Shown here: piece by piece, positions 1-8,740 of the stretch
Position numbering within the stretch: position 1 is the stretch's first letter
How the letters are laid out: the number at the start of each line of letters is the position of its first letter
Assembly (NCBI RefSeq): GCF_003477885.1
Contig: NZ_QUEE01000003.1
Coordinates: 372,001-436,000, forward strand
Direction of reading: 5' to 3'
Source: Lachnotalea sp. AF33-28
Lineage (GTDB): Bacteria > Bacillota > Clostridia > Lachnospirales > Lachnospiraceae
Length of the DNA: 64,000 bases
Notes under the pieces: generated by a model
What the model was told of the DNA's origin: nothing
Database searches by the model: none
The model's input: the letters and a program-made list of their open reading frames with translations, nothing else
Position numbers and translations under genes: made by a program

Positions 1-1555
1 AGCCGTCACCGTTGAAGATGATTCTCTGATGCTTGGTCATATACTCCTTGATCAGATCATGCACGGCACGGTCGAAATCATCGGCTTTTTCCAGCGTATC
101 CGCCGCCTCGCAGAACGCTTCCGCCACAATCGCGTTGATCGTGGTGTTGGGGCTTGCGATGGAATCTGAAGAGCCCACCATGCGGAATTCGAATTTATTG
201 CCGGTGAAGGCAAACGGCGATGTCCGGTTGCGGTCGGTCGCATCTTTGGAAAGGACCGGCAGGGAACGGACGCCCGTATCCAGCTTGCCGCCCTCAATGC
301 AGGTGGCGGCCTCTCCCGTCTCAATCAGCTGGCTCACCACATCCTCCAGCTGCTCGCCCAAAAACATGGATATGATCGCCGGCGGCGCCTCATTGGCTCC
401 CAGCCTGTGATCATTGCCCACATCGGCAGCGGACTGGCGCAGCAGATCCGCATGGGTGTCCACACCCTTCATGATACAGGCCAGCACCAGCAGAAACTGT
501 ATGTTTTCATTGGGTGTCTTGCCCGGATCCAGCATATTGACGCCGTTATCCGTTATAATGGACCAGTTGTCATGCTTGCCGGAGCCGTTCACGCCTTCAA
601 ACGGCTTTTCGTGAAGAAGGCAGGTCAGACCGTGGCGGCCCGCCACCTTTTTCATAGTCTCCATGATGATCTGGTTGTGGTCCACCGCAATATTGGCCTG
701 CTCATAAATCGGGGCCAGCTCATGCTGTGCGGGGGCAGCCTCGTTATGCTGTGTCTTTGCAGGAACCCCCAGCTTCCAAAGCTCCAGGTTCAGATCATGC
801 ATAAATGCGCCGATGCGTTCCCTGATGGTGCCGAAATAGTGATCCTCCAGCTCCTGACCCTTGGGCGGCTGAGCCCCGAACAGCGTGCGCCCCGCATAAA
901 TCAGGTCCTTTCTCTGTAGGTATTTCTCCCTGTCCACCAGAAAATACTCCTGCTCCGGTCCCACGGATGCGGTCACCTTGGTGGCCTCCGTGTTGCCGAA
1001 CAGTCTCACGATTCGCAGCGCCTGTTCGCTGACTGCCTCCATGGAACGCAGCAGAGGAGTCTTTTTATCCAGCGCTTCACCAGTATAGGAACAGAACGCG
1101 GTAGGAATACAGAGGGTCACTCCCACAGCATCCTTTTTTAAAAACGCAGGAGACGTGCAGTCCCAGGCGGTATAACCCCTCGCCTCAAAAGTCGCACGCA
1201 AGCCCCCGGAAGGAAAGGAGGAGGCATCCGGTTCGCCCTTGATCAGTTCCTTTCCGGAAAATTCCATGATCATGCGTCCCATTTCATCCGGAGAGGATAC
1301 GAAAGAATCATGTTTTTCCGCCGTGATGCCGGTAAGCGGCTGAAACCAGTGAGTATAATGGGTGGCGCCATGCTCCACCGCCCAGTCCTTCATGGCTTTC
1401 GCAACCACATCCGCGGTCTCGATGGACATCTCCCCGCCGGTCTCCATCATGCTTTTCACTTCAGCAAAAACCTTTTTGGGCAGCCGTTCTTTCATTTTCG
1501 ACAGGTCAAATACATATTCGCCGAACATTTCGCTTACATTCATAACTTCGCTCAT
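1..1555 (-). CDS. glnN: Type III glutamine synthetase, C-terminal end cut by window edge
   Basis: Makes glutamine from glutamate, ammonia and ATP in the cytoplasm. The frame stays open from the ATG at 1555 to the window edge (about 518 codons); the family is usually near 700 residues, so the 3' part is missing. Visible are the N-terminal MSEVMNVSEMFGEYVF start, the SVGPEQEYFLVD segment with a catalytic Glu, the HNEAAPAQHELAPIYE block, FEGVNGSGKHDNWS (nucleotide and glutamate binding) and ANEAPPAIISMFLG. These are typical of the GlnN type rather than GlnA. An AGAGG ribosome binding site lies about 8 bases upstream. It appears monocistronic, with a short leader holding a degenerate hairpin repeat (1581-1605). 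Family call is secure. Confidence 0.93.
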   Translation of the reverse strand, partial: MSEVMNVSEMFGEYVFDLSKMKERLPKKVFAEVKSMMETGGEMSIETADVVAKAMKDWAVEHGATHYTHWFQPLTGITAEKHDSFVSSPDEMGRMIMEFSGKELIKGEPDASSFPSGGLRATFEARGYTAWDCTSPAFLKKDAVGVTLCIPTAFCSYTGEALDKKTPLLRSMEAVSEQALRIVRLFGNTEATKVTASVGPEQEYFLVDREKYLQRKDLIYAGRTLFGAQPPKGQELEDHYFGTIRERIGAFMHDLNLELWKLGVPAKTQHNEAAPAQHELAPIYEQANIAVDHNQIIMETMKKVAGRHGLTCLLHEKPFEGVNGSGKHDNWSIITDNGVNMLDPGKTPNENIQFLLVLACIMKGVDTHADLLRQSAADVGNDHRLGANEAPPAIISMFLGEQLEDVVSQLIETGEAATCIEGGKLDTGVRSLPVLSKDATDRNRTSPFAFTGNKFEFRMVGSSDSIASPNTTINAIVAEAFCEAADTLEKADDFDRAVHDLIKEYMTKHQRIIFNGDG

Positions 1556-1580
1556 AAGATTATCCTCTCTCCTATTTAAA

Positions 1581-1605
1581 TAAGAATCCCGCCTGCGGAG
1601 CATTT
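1581..1605 (-). repeat. Leader hairpin element, short copy (upstream of glnN)
   Basis: On the minus strand this reads CCGCAGGCGG followed directly by GATTCTTATTT. It matches the elements upstream of proS, ileS and an oxidoreductase gene, but appears to lack the middle AATCCCG half-hairpin. It lies about 30 bases upstream of the glnN start in the same orientation as the other copies. Confidence 0.45.
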
Positions 1606-1633
1606 TTATTTAATAGGGCGCATTTTCTTAGTG

Positions 1634-1665
1634 AAAAAAAGGCATTCCAAGTTACCTGGAACGCC
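1634..1665 (-). terminator. Rho-independent terminator of the sortase gene
   Basis: An 11-bp imperfect stem (GGCGTTCCAGG with CTTGGAATGCC, loop TAA) is followed on the minus strand by seven T (1634-1640). It lies about 70 bases after the sortase stop codon. Confidence 0.8.
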
Positions 1666-1737
1666 TATTTACTGTGCTCATCTACACTCTACTTTTAATA
1701 AAATACATCAGATACGCGGATTTTGCAAGCATTTTTT

Positions 1738-2559
1738 TCATTTTATCACTTTGCCCTGAACCACAAACCTGCCGTCGTTGACATTCGTGCAAGTAGACAA
1801 TGTCACGATCTGATCGCCGGCTTCCACCGTTACGCCGGTATCTATCACGGACCATCCTTTCATCGTATCTATGTACTCCAGAAACAGTTCATCGCTGCCA
1901 AATCCATAGGTGTAGGCATCGCTCACTGCGGTAGTCGTGTAAGCCGCAAATATCTCACAGGTCATCGTTCCCGACTCGGTAAATATCTGGAAATACCTGT
2001 GTTCATCGTAAAAGCTCTGTTCCTGGTATTTCATCAGGGTGCCGAACATTTTGTCATTTTTCAGGTTGTGTCCGTAGATAATGACATTTTTGCTCTGCAT
2101 GCCATAGGGGAGAGCCGCTTCCAAAAACAGTGTGCCCGCCTTGTTTTTGGTACCGTAAAAAGTATGGGTCAGATAATAGTCATTGTTATCCGCAGCCACA
2201 ACGGGATAGCTGATCTCCGAGTTCATAAACAGCCAGCCGGCATAATCGCTGTTGATCGCCTTCAACTCGCTGTGATCACCGGTAAACTGAAGCCTGGGGG
2301 CTTCTTCTGCGCTGGAGGACGTTTCTGTTTCCGGCTGGCTTTCCCCGGGATCCGCAGTTGCCTGCACGGCGCTGCTGCCCGGCTGCGGTTCTTCAGTCTG
2401 AATCTCCACCAGCTTTTCCAGCCGGTCATATTCGTCGGTGCCTTTCTTGTATTCCATATATGCGCTGACCAGCTGCCAGGCAGCAAAAAGGAAAACCGCT
2501 ACCGCAAGGATCAGCACGATATTGCCGATAAGTGAGCCTTTGGCTTTTTTCTTCTTCAA
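1738..2559 (-). CDS. srtB: Class B sortase
   Basis: Membrane-anchored cysteine transpeptidase that would attach surface proteins to peptidoglycan. The protein starts with a Lys-rich segment and one transmembrane helix (about residues 8-28), then a Glu/Ser/Pro-rich linker, then the sortase fold. The catalytic triad is visible: His in IIYGHNL, Cys in TLSTC, Arg in DGRFVV. The YGHNLKNDKMF motif fits class B. I place the start at the TTG at 2559 because AGGAGT lies 7 bases upstream; a longer GTG-initiated frame to 2604 has no ribosome binding site. It is flanked by hairpins on both sides and looks monocistronic. No sorting-signal substrate was found in the window, so the target is unknown. Confidence 0.87.
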   Translation of the reverse strand: MKKKKAKGSLIGNIVLILAVAVFLFAAWQLVSAYMEYKKGTDEYDRLEKLVEIQTEEPQPGSSAVQATADPGESQPETETSSSAEEAPRLQFTGDHSELKAINSDYAGWLFMNSEISYPVVAADNNDYYLTHTFYGTKNKAGTLFLEAALPYGMQSKNVIIYGHNLKNDKMFGTLMKYQEQSFYDEHRYFQIFTESGTMTCEIFAAYTTTAVSDAYTYGFGSDELFLEYIDTMKGWSVIDTGVTVEAGDQIVTLSTCTNVNDGRFVVQGKVIK

Positions 2560-2628
2560 CCGTTCCACTCCTGTTTTGCTGTACGCGACACAGCGCGCAA
2601 GCACTCATGAATTTTAACCGATACGGCA

Positions 2629-2659
2629 GCGGCCAACAGGATGTACTCCTGTTGGCCGC
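2629..2659 (-). terminator. Perfect 13-bp hairpin after fba, probable terminator
   Basis: GCGGCCAACAGGA and its exact complement flank a 5-base loop (TGTAC). It lies 27 bases after the fba stop. There is no clean T-run on either strand, so termination is inferred from position and stem strength only. Confidence 0.5.
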
Positions 2660-2685
2660 CGCGCTTTAAAGTGTCCGTTTTATCT

Positions 2686-3549
2686 TCAGGCTTTACCGAC
2701 GGAACCGAATAATTCCATCTTCTCTTTTACTGTTGCCTTAATCGCTTCAAATCCAGGTGCCAGCAGCTTACGGGGGTCAAATCCCTTGCCCTGCTGATCC
2801 TTGCCTGCTTCAATATATTTGCGGGTCGCTTCTGCAAATGACAGCTGGCACTCCGTATTCACGTTGATCTTGCATACACCCAGGGAAATTGCCTTCTTAA
2901 TCATGTCTTCCGGAATCCCTGTGCCGCCGTGAAGAACTAAGGGCATCTCGCCAACTTTTTCGCTGACCGCTGCCAGCGTCTCAAAGCTAAGTCCCGGCCA
3001 GTCAGCGGGATACTTGCCATGGATGTTGCCGATACCGGCCGCCAGCATGTCCACACCCAGATCCGCGATCATCTTGCACTCATCCGGATCCGCGCATTCG
3101 CCTTTGCCGATTACTCCGTCTTCCTCACCGCCGATGGCGCCTACCTCTGCCTCCAGGGACATGCCCTTTTCCGCACAGATCTTAACCAGCTCTTTAGTCT
3201 TTGCAATATTCTCTTCGATCGGATAATGGGATCCGTCAAACATGATGGAAGAGAAACCTGCCTCAATGCATTTCATGCATCCGTCATAGGTTCCGTGATC
3301 CAGATGCAGCGCTACGGGCACCGTGATGTTCATCTCTTCGATCATGGCTTTCACCATGTCGGCTACCACTTTAAATCCCGTCATGTATTTTCCTGCGCCC
3401 TCGGAACAGCCGATGATTACCGGGGAATTCAGTTCCTGTGCAGTCTGTAAAATTGCTTTTGTCCATTCCAGATTGTTCGTGTTAAAATGACCTACCGCAT
3501 AATGTCCTGCTTTTGCCTTTTTCAGCATTTCCGTTGCCGGTACCAACAT
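2686..3549 (-). CDS. fba: Class II fructose-bisphosphate aldolase
   Basis: Zinc-dependent aldolase that splits fructose 1,6-bisphosphate in glycolysis. 287 residues, full length for the family. Zinc ligands and active-site signatures are visible: ALHLDHGTYDGC (catalytic Asp and zinc His), LEAEVGAIGG, GIGNIHGKYP (zinc His), LVLHGGTGIP (zinc His and phosphate binding) and KINVNTE. CGGAGG lies 9 bases before the ATG. It stands alone between two hairpins. About 100 bases upstream lies one copy of a TATAAT-containing palindrome (3666-3695) that also occurs upstream of nagA and of the CYTH gene. Confidence 0.95.
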   Translation of the reverse strand: MLVPATEMLKKAKAGHYAVGHFNTNNLEWTKAILQTAQELNSPVIIGCSEGAGKYMTGFKVVADMVKAMIEEMNITVPVALHLDHGTYDGCMKCIEAGFSSIMFDGSHYPIEENIAKTKELVKICAEKGMSLEAEVGAIGGEEDGVIGKGECADPDECKMIADLGVDMLAAGIGNIHGKYPADWPGLSFETLAAVSEKVGEMPLVLHGGTGIPEDMIKKAISLGVCKINVNTECQLSFAEATRKYIEAGKDQQGKGFDPRKLLAPGFEAIKATVKEKMELFGSVGKA

Positions 3550-3646
3550 GATTATTACCTCCGTTTTGTTCTTCTTATATAAGATGCCCGTTTGTGTGGA
3601 AATATAGCAAAACAGGCTTCTGTCTTAGGGGGACTATTATACCGCA

Positions 3647-3695
3647 GCAGATAGGAAATCAGCGCGGGGTATAATATCTGTCGATATTATACCCC
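3647..3695 (-). repeat. TATAAT-palindrome element, copy 1 (upstream of fba)
   Basis: A 13-bp perfect inverted repeat (GGGGTATAATATC at 3666-3678, complement at 3683-3695, loop TGTC), with the shared flank AAATCAGCGCGG. Related copies lie at 16371-16430 and 38758-38817. Read toward the downstream gene (fba, minus strand), all three run palindrome, then GCGCTGATTT. Confidence 0.75.
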
Positions 3696-3717
3696 ACATT
3701 CCTCAAAAAAGAAATAG

Positions 3718-4218
3718 TTAATTGATTATTTTTTGACAGAGTGCCAGGCCCGTGCCGCCGATCCAGGATCCGGCGGCAGAAAGGAGGATGCAGAACAGAA
3801 ATATGAGGGGGATCTTTCTGGCGGCCATAACGCCTATGGGGATCAAGGTGAACATCGTTGTAAGAACACAGGCTCTAAGATTGCGCACCAGCCAGATCCT
3901 TCTAAGCTGCCCCTTATCTGCCGGATAATAGCACAGCAGCCCTGGTATAGACTCCCCCCTGGAATCCTTCCAGAAAAAGAACAGCGGGCACAGCCGCAGC
4001 ACGGTCAGGCCCAGTGGACACAAAAATACCCACTGCAGCAAAAAGCTTACCGGAAAATACGTGACAAACAAAAGCGTGATCCCATATACAAATGTCAGCA
4101 GACCGTAAACCCCGATCCAGGTATTCTGCCGATTCTCCAAAGCCTTCAGTCCGGACTCCAGGGCGGATTCTTTGTACTCTGTCCCGCCGATATTGGAATT
4201 GTTTCTTATTTTCTTCAT
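3718..4218 (-). CDS. Small four-helix membrane protein of the GntR/ABC operon
   Basis: 166 residues, not recognised by family. After a charged N-terminus of about 35 residues it has two helix pairs (about 36-78 and 114-160) separated by a polar, Arg-rich stretch. Its ATG overlaps the stop codon of the ABC ATPase remnant (ATGA), and it is the last gene of the MerR-permease-GntR-ATPase unit. This suggests a membrane partner of that ABC system. With the ATPase broken, its present function is doubtful. Confidence 0.6.
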   Translation of the reverse strand: MKKIRNNSNIGGTEYKESALESGLKALENRQNTWIGVYGLLTFVYGITLLFVTYFPVSFLLQWVFLCPLGLTVLRLCPLFFFWKDSRGESIPGLLCYYPADKGQLRRIWLVRNLRACVLTTMFTLIPIGVMAARKIPLIFLFCILLSAAGSWIGGTGLALCQKIIN

Positions 4219-4777
4219 TTTGCCCGCTCCTTATTGCTGACGGTCTGTCTCTTGATCATATAATACATGATATCGGACAGGCCGGCTCTTCTCTCCATCG
4301 GATTTCGATCTCCGTTGAAGCAGTTCATCTCCTGCATTCCCGTGTCTGCGCAAATGCCAGCTGGAACCGAACCCGCATGCCCCGTGAGAGTGATTTAGCG
4401 CTCATATCAGGGGAGAGGTCATATCTCTTGAGGCAGCGTCTAAATGTATCCATATCCCATACAGAATACAGTGGCCCGAAAAACCCGGCGTTTTCCTCCA
4501 GTGTGTATTCCTGAATAAACGGCATGGCCTCCAGGATGAAACCGATGCGGTCCCTGGCCTGCTGCCCTTCCCTCAAAAGATCGTACCCGCAGATGCGGAC
4601 ATCGCCTTTATCCGGTTTTAACCCGCCCACAATCATTCTTATGGCCGTTGTTTTACCCGCGCCGTTCCTGCCGACCAGCCCCATAATACACCCGGGCTCA
4701 ATGCGGAATGTGACATCCTTCAGCGCGAAATGCCTCCACTTCTTTGTCAACCCATTTACTTCCAGCATATCCGTCAC
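4215..4777 (-). pseudogene. ABC transporter ATPase broken by internal deletion
   Basis: The first 140 residues are a normal ABC ATPase: Walker A GRNGAGKTT near residue 37, the Q-loop region, and the start of the signature (SLSRGMRVRFQLAFA). The frame then runs into TRECRR and stops at 4325. In another frame immediately after the break, a typical C-terminal end of the same family resumes (RRAGLSDIMYYMIKR) and ends in a TGA that overlaps the ATG of the next gene. Walker B, the H-switch and over 100 residues are missing. The simplest reading is one out-of-frame internal deletion. The protein cannot hydrolyse ATP normally. Its start overlaps the GntR stop (ATGA). Confidence 0.85.
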
Positions 4778-5160
4778 TCCTGTGTTCCGTCTTCCTGGTA
4801 CAGTATCTCTAACATGTCCGTCATATCGGCGCAGCTAAGGCCCGCACGGCGGCAGTCAGCGATCAGCTTCTGCATCTGTTTCTCGATCTCCTGCACCTTT
4901 TTCTCCCTGAGAAAATCCGTGTTCTGCCTGCAGACGTAAAAGCCCCTGCCGGGCACCGAATAGATCAGCCCCTCCTGTTCCATCTCCTCGTAAGCCCTCT
5001 TCGTGGTGATCACGCTGATCTGCAGACCTCTCGCCAGGGCCCGGATGGAAGGGAGCGGTTCCTCCGGAAGTATCTCCCCATTGATAATCGCGTCCTTCAT
5101 CTGGCTGACAATCTGTTCATAGATCGCAGTATTGCTCTGATTGGATAGTAAGATGTTCAT
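4774..5160 (-). CDS. GntR-family regulator, YtrA type
   Basis: 128 residues. It has an N-terminal winged helix-turn-helix (about residues 8-75, with LPSIRALARGLQISVITTKR and GLIYSVPGRGFYV) followed by a short helical tail, as in YtrA-type repressors that control their own ABC transporter operon. The start overlaps the permease stop and the end overlaps the ATPase start, each by 4 bases, so translation is probably coupled. It likely represses this operon; the ligand is unknown. Confidence 0.88.
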   Translation of the reverse strand: MNILLSNQSNTAIYEQIVSQMKDAIINGEILPEEPLPSIRALARGLQISVITTKRAYEEMEQEGLIYSVPGRGFYVCRQNTDFLREKKVQEIEKQMQKLIADCRRAGLSCADMTDMLEILYQEDGTQE

Positions 5161-5801
5161 CTTCCGTCTCCTTTTTGAGGGTGATATTCCTCCGCGTTTA
5201 CCGCAGCCAGTATCTGCCGTTCCTCATACAGCAGGGTGATCAGCGATATCAGTATGCCAATGGATATCATGATGCTCCCGTTTCTGACCCAATCCCCTAT
5301 AGTAAACAGGCACAGCAGGGCCGGCACAATCATAAAAAACAGCATGCCCGTCATATTGACGGAATAGCAGATCTGCATGCGGTGGGACAGCGATTTATAT
5401 TCTCCTACAAAGGCGCCGTATACACCCATCAACATCATATAGAAGTAAAACAGATTCCAGAATATCCATTTTGACTCCGGCTCCCAGTTAAGAAAGAGAT
5501 AGCTGATGAGATAAAACAGGGCCAAAATAAACAGGTTCATCAGCATGATGCTGCAATACTTATATTTCAGGAACCGTCCGTACTGCCCGTCAAATCCAGG
5601 CAGAATATAACAGATCCGGTCCTCATAACGGTTTATATATTTCACGGCATACAGAGTGAAATAACCGCCCCAGATCGGAACCTCCAAACCGTTTATACCC
5701 AGAAAGGAAAGCGCCAGTACCAGAACGGTCAGCACCAGCGTAAGCCCCCTAAGATTATGAAAAAGCTGCACCGCCGTTGTTTTAAACGCGATTTTAAACA
5801 T
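5157..5801 (-). CDS. ABC-2-like membrane permease subunit
   Basis: 214 residues with about six predicted hydrophobic segments (roughly 15-50, 85-105, 115-130, 145-165, 170-192). There is no catalytic motif. Its place directly before GntR and the ABC ATPase, with 4-base overlap, makes it the membrane half of that transporter. GGTGGAG precedes the ATG. It starts 34 bases after the MerR/TipAS gene stop, so the whole set is probably transcribed from the MerR promoter. Confidence 0.65.
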   Translation of the reverse strand: MFKIAFKTTAVQLFHNLRGLTLVLTVLVLALSFLGINGLEVPIWGGYFTLYAVKYINRYEDRICYILPGFDGQYGRFLKYKYCSIMLMNLFILALFYLISYLFLNWEPESKWIFWNLFYFYMMLMGVYGAFVGEYKSLSHRMQICYSVNMTGMLFFMIVPALLCLFTIGDWVRNGSIMISIGILISLITLLYEERQILAAVNAEEYHPQKGDGR

Positions 5802-5835
5802 GTCTCCACCCCTGCCTTTCCGTCATATCACAGAT

Positions 5836-6702
5836 CTACTGCCTCTCCAGGTAAGCTTTAATTGCGAGTCCGATAAACCGCGATGCGCCGTCCCCGTATT
5901 TCTGATCGTTGACCTGCATATAGGCAGGGTTGGTCATATAGGAATCCGCTATAGCCGGCCAGTAACCGGCCCCCATGTCCATGCCCCTGTTGCTTTCATT
6001 GGTAAAATTGATCAGCTCTTCCACCGCTTCCTGCACTTTTGGGGATGCTGGATCACAGGTCAGATCAGAGGTAAGCGTTTTCGTGAGCTCATCGGTTCTT
6101 CTGATGAGGCTGTCCACCAGAGCTTTGTCCACTGCAGGGCCATTCTTCAGAAAATTTCCAAAATTATTTTCCATAGCCCGTGTAAAATTATCAATGCTTC
6201 CATACTGCCTGACAGCCATTTCGGCGATTTCGCTTTCACGGTTTTTCATGCCGTCAACCATCCTGTCAAAGCTTTCCATGTCACCAAGCTGTTTTACGAT
6301 TTCATCCGTGTGGGTGTTTTTGAAATCCGCTAAGACGCGGAAATATTCACTCATATCAAAATCCTTAAACTCCATACACTTTTCTCCTTTTAAAAGTTTA
6401 TCCAGCAGCCCCAGCAAGGCATTTAACCGATCGCGTTTTATACGGATCAGCTCCCGCTGCTTTTCAAATGCAGCAGCCTTATTAAACTGCGGATCGTCCA
6501 TAATTATCTTTATCTCTTTCAGTGTAAAATCAAGCTCCTTAAAAAACAGTATCTGCTGGAGCTCTTCAAGAGCGCTCTCATCATACAGGCGGTAACCTGC
6601 GTCCGTTACCTGTGTCGGCTTAAACAAGCCTATCTCATCGTAAAACTGAAGAGTCCTCGCACTGACGCCCGTCAACGAAGAAACCTGTTTCACAGTCATC
6701 AT
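5836..6702 (-). CDS. MerR-family regulator with TipAS drug-binding domain
   Basis: 288 residues. The N-terminal MerR helix-turn-helix and wing (MTVKQVSSLTGVSARTLQFYDEIGLF, about residues 2-70) is followed by a dimerisation coil (about 75-110) and a C-terminal all-helical TipAS-like domain (about 130-285), which in TipAL binds thiopeptide antibiotics. It probably senses a drug-like ligand and activates its own operon. A MerR-type promoter with a 19-base spacer lies 115 bases upstream. Two adjacent ATGs start the frame; I kept the first. Confidence 0.88.
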   Translation of the reverse strand: MMTVKQVSSLTGVSARTLQFYDEIGLFKPTQVTDAGYRLYDESALEELQQILFFKELDFTLKEIKIIMDDPQFNKAAAFEKQRELIRIKRDRLNALLGLLDKLLKGEKCMEFKDFDMSEYFRVLADFKNTHTDEIVKQLGDMESFDRMVDGMKNRESEIAEMAVRQYGSIDNFTRAMENNFGNFLKNGPAVDKALVDSLIRRTDELTKTLTSDLTCDPASPKVQEAVEELINFTNESNRGMDMGAGYWPAIADSYMTNPAYMQVNDQKYGDGASRFIGLAIKAYLERQ

Positions 6703-6816
6703 TCTGCATCACCACTTTCTATATATTATAAGTACGGCATCCGAAACGGAAAGCAGTACCGGGCTTTGTCGATATCCTCCTGCCGGCTTGGGATGTCTGT
6801 GTCAACCCTTAACTAT

Positions 6817-6847
6817 ACTGTACACTATCACGATACGTGAAGGTCAA
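6817..6847 (-). promoter_or_regulatory. MerR-type promoter/operator with 19-bp spacer
   Basis: On the minus strand TTGACC (6842-6847) and TACAGT (6817-6822) are separated by 19 bases containing the dyad TTCACG-TAT-CGTGA. The over-long spacer with an internal dyad is the hallmark of MerR-activated promoters. It would drive the MerR/TipAS operon. It sits in the 390-base gene-free stretch 6703-7092, which otherwise holds AT-rich sequence and the MATE promoter. Confidence 0.6.
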
Positions 6848-6967
6848 TACCTTTTTCCCGAATCCGCCACAATTTTGTTACATAATTTTATTTTCCCGTG
6901 AGGGGACCTATTTAATATATTTTTTTTAATTTCATATAATATTCATTTTCATTTCCGCTTTTACCGC

Positions 6968-6996
6968 TTTACAGGCCCAATTTTTAAACCTATAAT
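6968..6996 (+). promoter_or_regulatory. Probable sigma-A promoter of the MATE gene
   Basis: TTTACA and TATAAT are separated by 17 bases. The transcript would begin near 7003, giving a leader of about 90 bases that holds two small hairpins (7006-7025 and the CCGGA/TCCTCCGG pair before the ribosome binding site). Confidence 0.6.
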
Positions 6997-7092
6997 TATA
7001 ATCATGCGCTTTTAGAATGAAGCGCGGACAAGCAATAAAAGGGCCGGAAACAATCATTTCCTCCGGTTAATTAAGAAAGGAAGTAGTATACT

Positions 7093-8460
7093 ATGTCACC
7101 TGATAACAACCGTCTGGGCAGTGCGCCTCTTGGGAAACTGCTTTTTGAACTCGCTTTGCCCACAGTATTTGCACAAATTGTCAATCTTCTCTATAACATG
7201 GTGGACAGAATCTATGTCGGGAGGATACCGGAGGCAGGCCCACTCGCATTAGCCGGTCTGGGAGTCGCATTTCCCATCATTATTTTGATATCCGCCTTTG
7301 CCAGCCTGGTAGGCATGGGAGGCGCGCCGCGGGCCGCTATCCTGATGGGCAAGAAGGATAATGACGGAGCGGAAGAAGTTCTGGGCAATTCTGTTTTCTT
7401 CCTGTTTCTCCTGTCCATTGTGCTCTGCGCCGTATTTTACTTTACCAAGGACCCTATCCTGATGCTGTTTGGAGCCAGCAGCCAGACCCTTCCTTATGCA
7501 AGCCAGTATCTTGGCATCTATCTGGCCGGTACGCTCTCCGTACAGATCGCGCTGGGCCTGAACCAGTTTATTTCCTGCCAGGGCTTTGCCAAGACCAGCA
7601 TGATGACGGTACTGATCGGCGCGGTGCTCAACATCATACTGGATCCTATTTTCATATATGTGCTGAATATGGGGGTAGCCGGCGCCGCGCTCGCGACAAT
7701 CATAAGCCAGACTGTTTCAGCAGTATGGGTGCTCGCCTTTTTATGCAGCGGCAAAAGTATCCTGCGCGTAAGAAGGAAACATCTGCATATAGCCAAAAGA
7801 GTGCTCCTTCCCGTCATCGCGCTGGGAATTGCTCCTTTCATCATGCAGGCCACGGAATGTCTCGTACAGCTCACTTTTAATTCGGGCATGCAGAAATACG
7901 GCAATGACTTCTATGTAGGGGCCATGACCATCCTTTTCAGCGTGAGCCAGATGCTGTTTCTTCCCATGCAGGGTCTCGCACAGGGCGCACAGCCTATCAT
8001 AAGCTACAACTTCGGCGCCGGCAACAACGGCCGTGTGAAAAAGGCATTTTCCCTGATGTTCAAGACGTCTCTCGCCTTTTCCGTCATAGCCACCGGCATA
8101 CTGATCCTGTTTCCTGAACCGTTTATCAGGCTCTTCAGCAATGATGCGGAAATCATACGCATCGGCACCTACGGGCTTAGGATTTATATGGTCGGATTTC
8201 TGATCATGGGAGCTCAGCTGGCCTGCCAGCAGACTTTTATCGCGCTGGGTCAGGCTAAGATCTCCATGTTCCTGGCGCTGCTTAGAAAGATCATACTGCT
8301 GATCCCCCTGGCAATCATCCTGCCCATGATCGGAGGTCTGGGAACGAACGGCCTGTTCATCGCGGAACCGATTTCGGATATCCTGGCGGTGCTCACCACG
8401 GTGGTGCTCTTCGCCGTCAATTTCCGCAAGATACTCGCGCGCGGAGCAGACAAAATCTGA
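7093..8460 (+). CDS. MATE-family multidrug/cation antiporter
   Basis: 455 residues, usual family length, with twelve hydrophobic segments in two related halves. MatE signatures are visible (LALPTVFAQIVNLLYNMVDR at the start of half one; NSGMQKYGNDFYVGAM and GLAQGAQPIISYNFGA in half two). It would export drugs or metabolites using Na+ or H+. GGAAG lies about 9 bases before the ATG. It is divergent from the drug-sensing MerR/TipAS operon, so common control is possible, though it has its own promoter. Substrate cannot be told from sequence. Confidence 0.92.
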   Translation: MSPDNNRLGSAPLGKLLFELALPTVFAQIVNLLYNMVDRIYVGRIPEAGPLALAGLGVAFPIIILISAFASLVGMGGAPRAAILMGKKDNDGAEEVLGNSVFFLFLLSIVLCAVFYFTKDPILMLFGASSQTLPYASQYLGIYLAGTLSVQIALGLNQFISCQGFAKTSMMTVLIGAVLNIILDPIFIYVLNMGVAGAALATIISQTVSAVWVLAFLCSGKSILRVRRKHLHIAKRVLLPVIALGIAPFIMQATECLVQLTFNSGMQKYGNDFYVGAMTILFSVSQMLFLPMQGLAQGAQPIISYNFGAGNNGRVKKAFSLMFKTSLAFSVIATGILILFPEPFIRLFSNDAEIIRIGTYGLRIYMVGFLIMGAQLACQQTFIALGQAKISMFLALLRKIILLIPLAIILPMIGGLGTNGLFIAEPISDILAVLTTVVLFAVNFRKILARGADKI

Positions 8461-8553
8461 CAGAACCCTCCGCCTTTTCGGCCGTCATCCGCACGGCCGC
8501 TTAATACCGCTGACGTCAGTGCAGCAGTCGGCTGAAACCGGTTATAATATCTA

Positions 8554-8609
8554 TACATAGAAAAGCAGCTGTCAAAAGGTGTACCTTTTGACAGCTGCTT
8601 TTCTATGTA
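8554..8609. repeat. 27-bp near-perfect hairpin downstream of the MATE gene
   Basis: The arms 8554-8580 and 8583-8609 are exact complements with a 2-base centre. There is no T-run after the stem, but it could still end transcription of the MATE gene. The core CAAAAGGTGTACCTTTTG resembles a second small palindrome at 8707-8728 (TTCAAAA...TTTTGAA around GGTACACT), which suggests a small repeat family rather than a plain terminator. Confidence 0.6.
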
Positions 8610-8740
8610 CGTTATATCAAATAAATAGCGGATCCGCAATGAATTTCAGGCATAGTTTATACTTTCTGTGCTTTTCAAAGAAAAAATCGTCCGCCGTTAG
8701 ATCCTGTTCAAAAGGTACACTTTTTGAAGGGAAATGGAAT

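Noticed and set aside
1723..2535. 270-residue open frame opposite the sortase gene
   Set aside because: Antisense shadow: the sortase strand has catalytic motifs, a ribosome binding site and a terminator.
8579..8740. N-terminal extension of the small membrane protein
   Set aside because: It runs through a 27-bp palindrome and a second palindrome; the ribosome binding site is before 8741.
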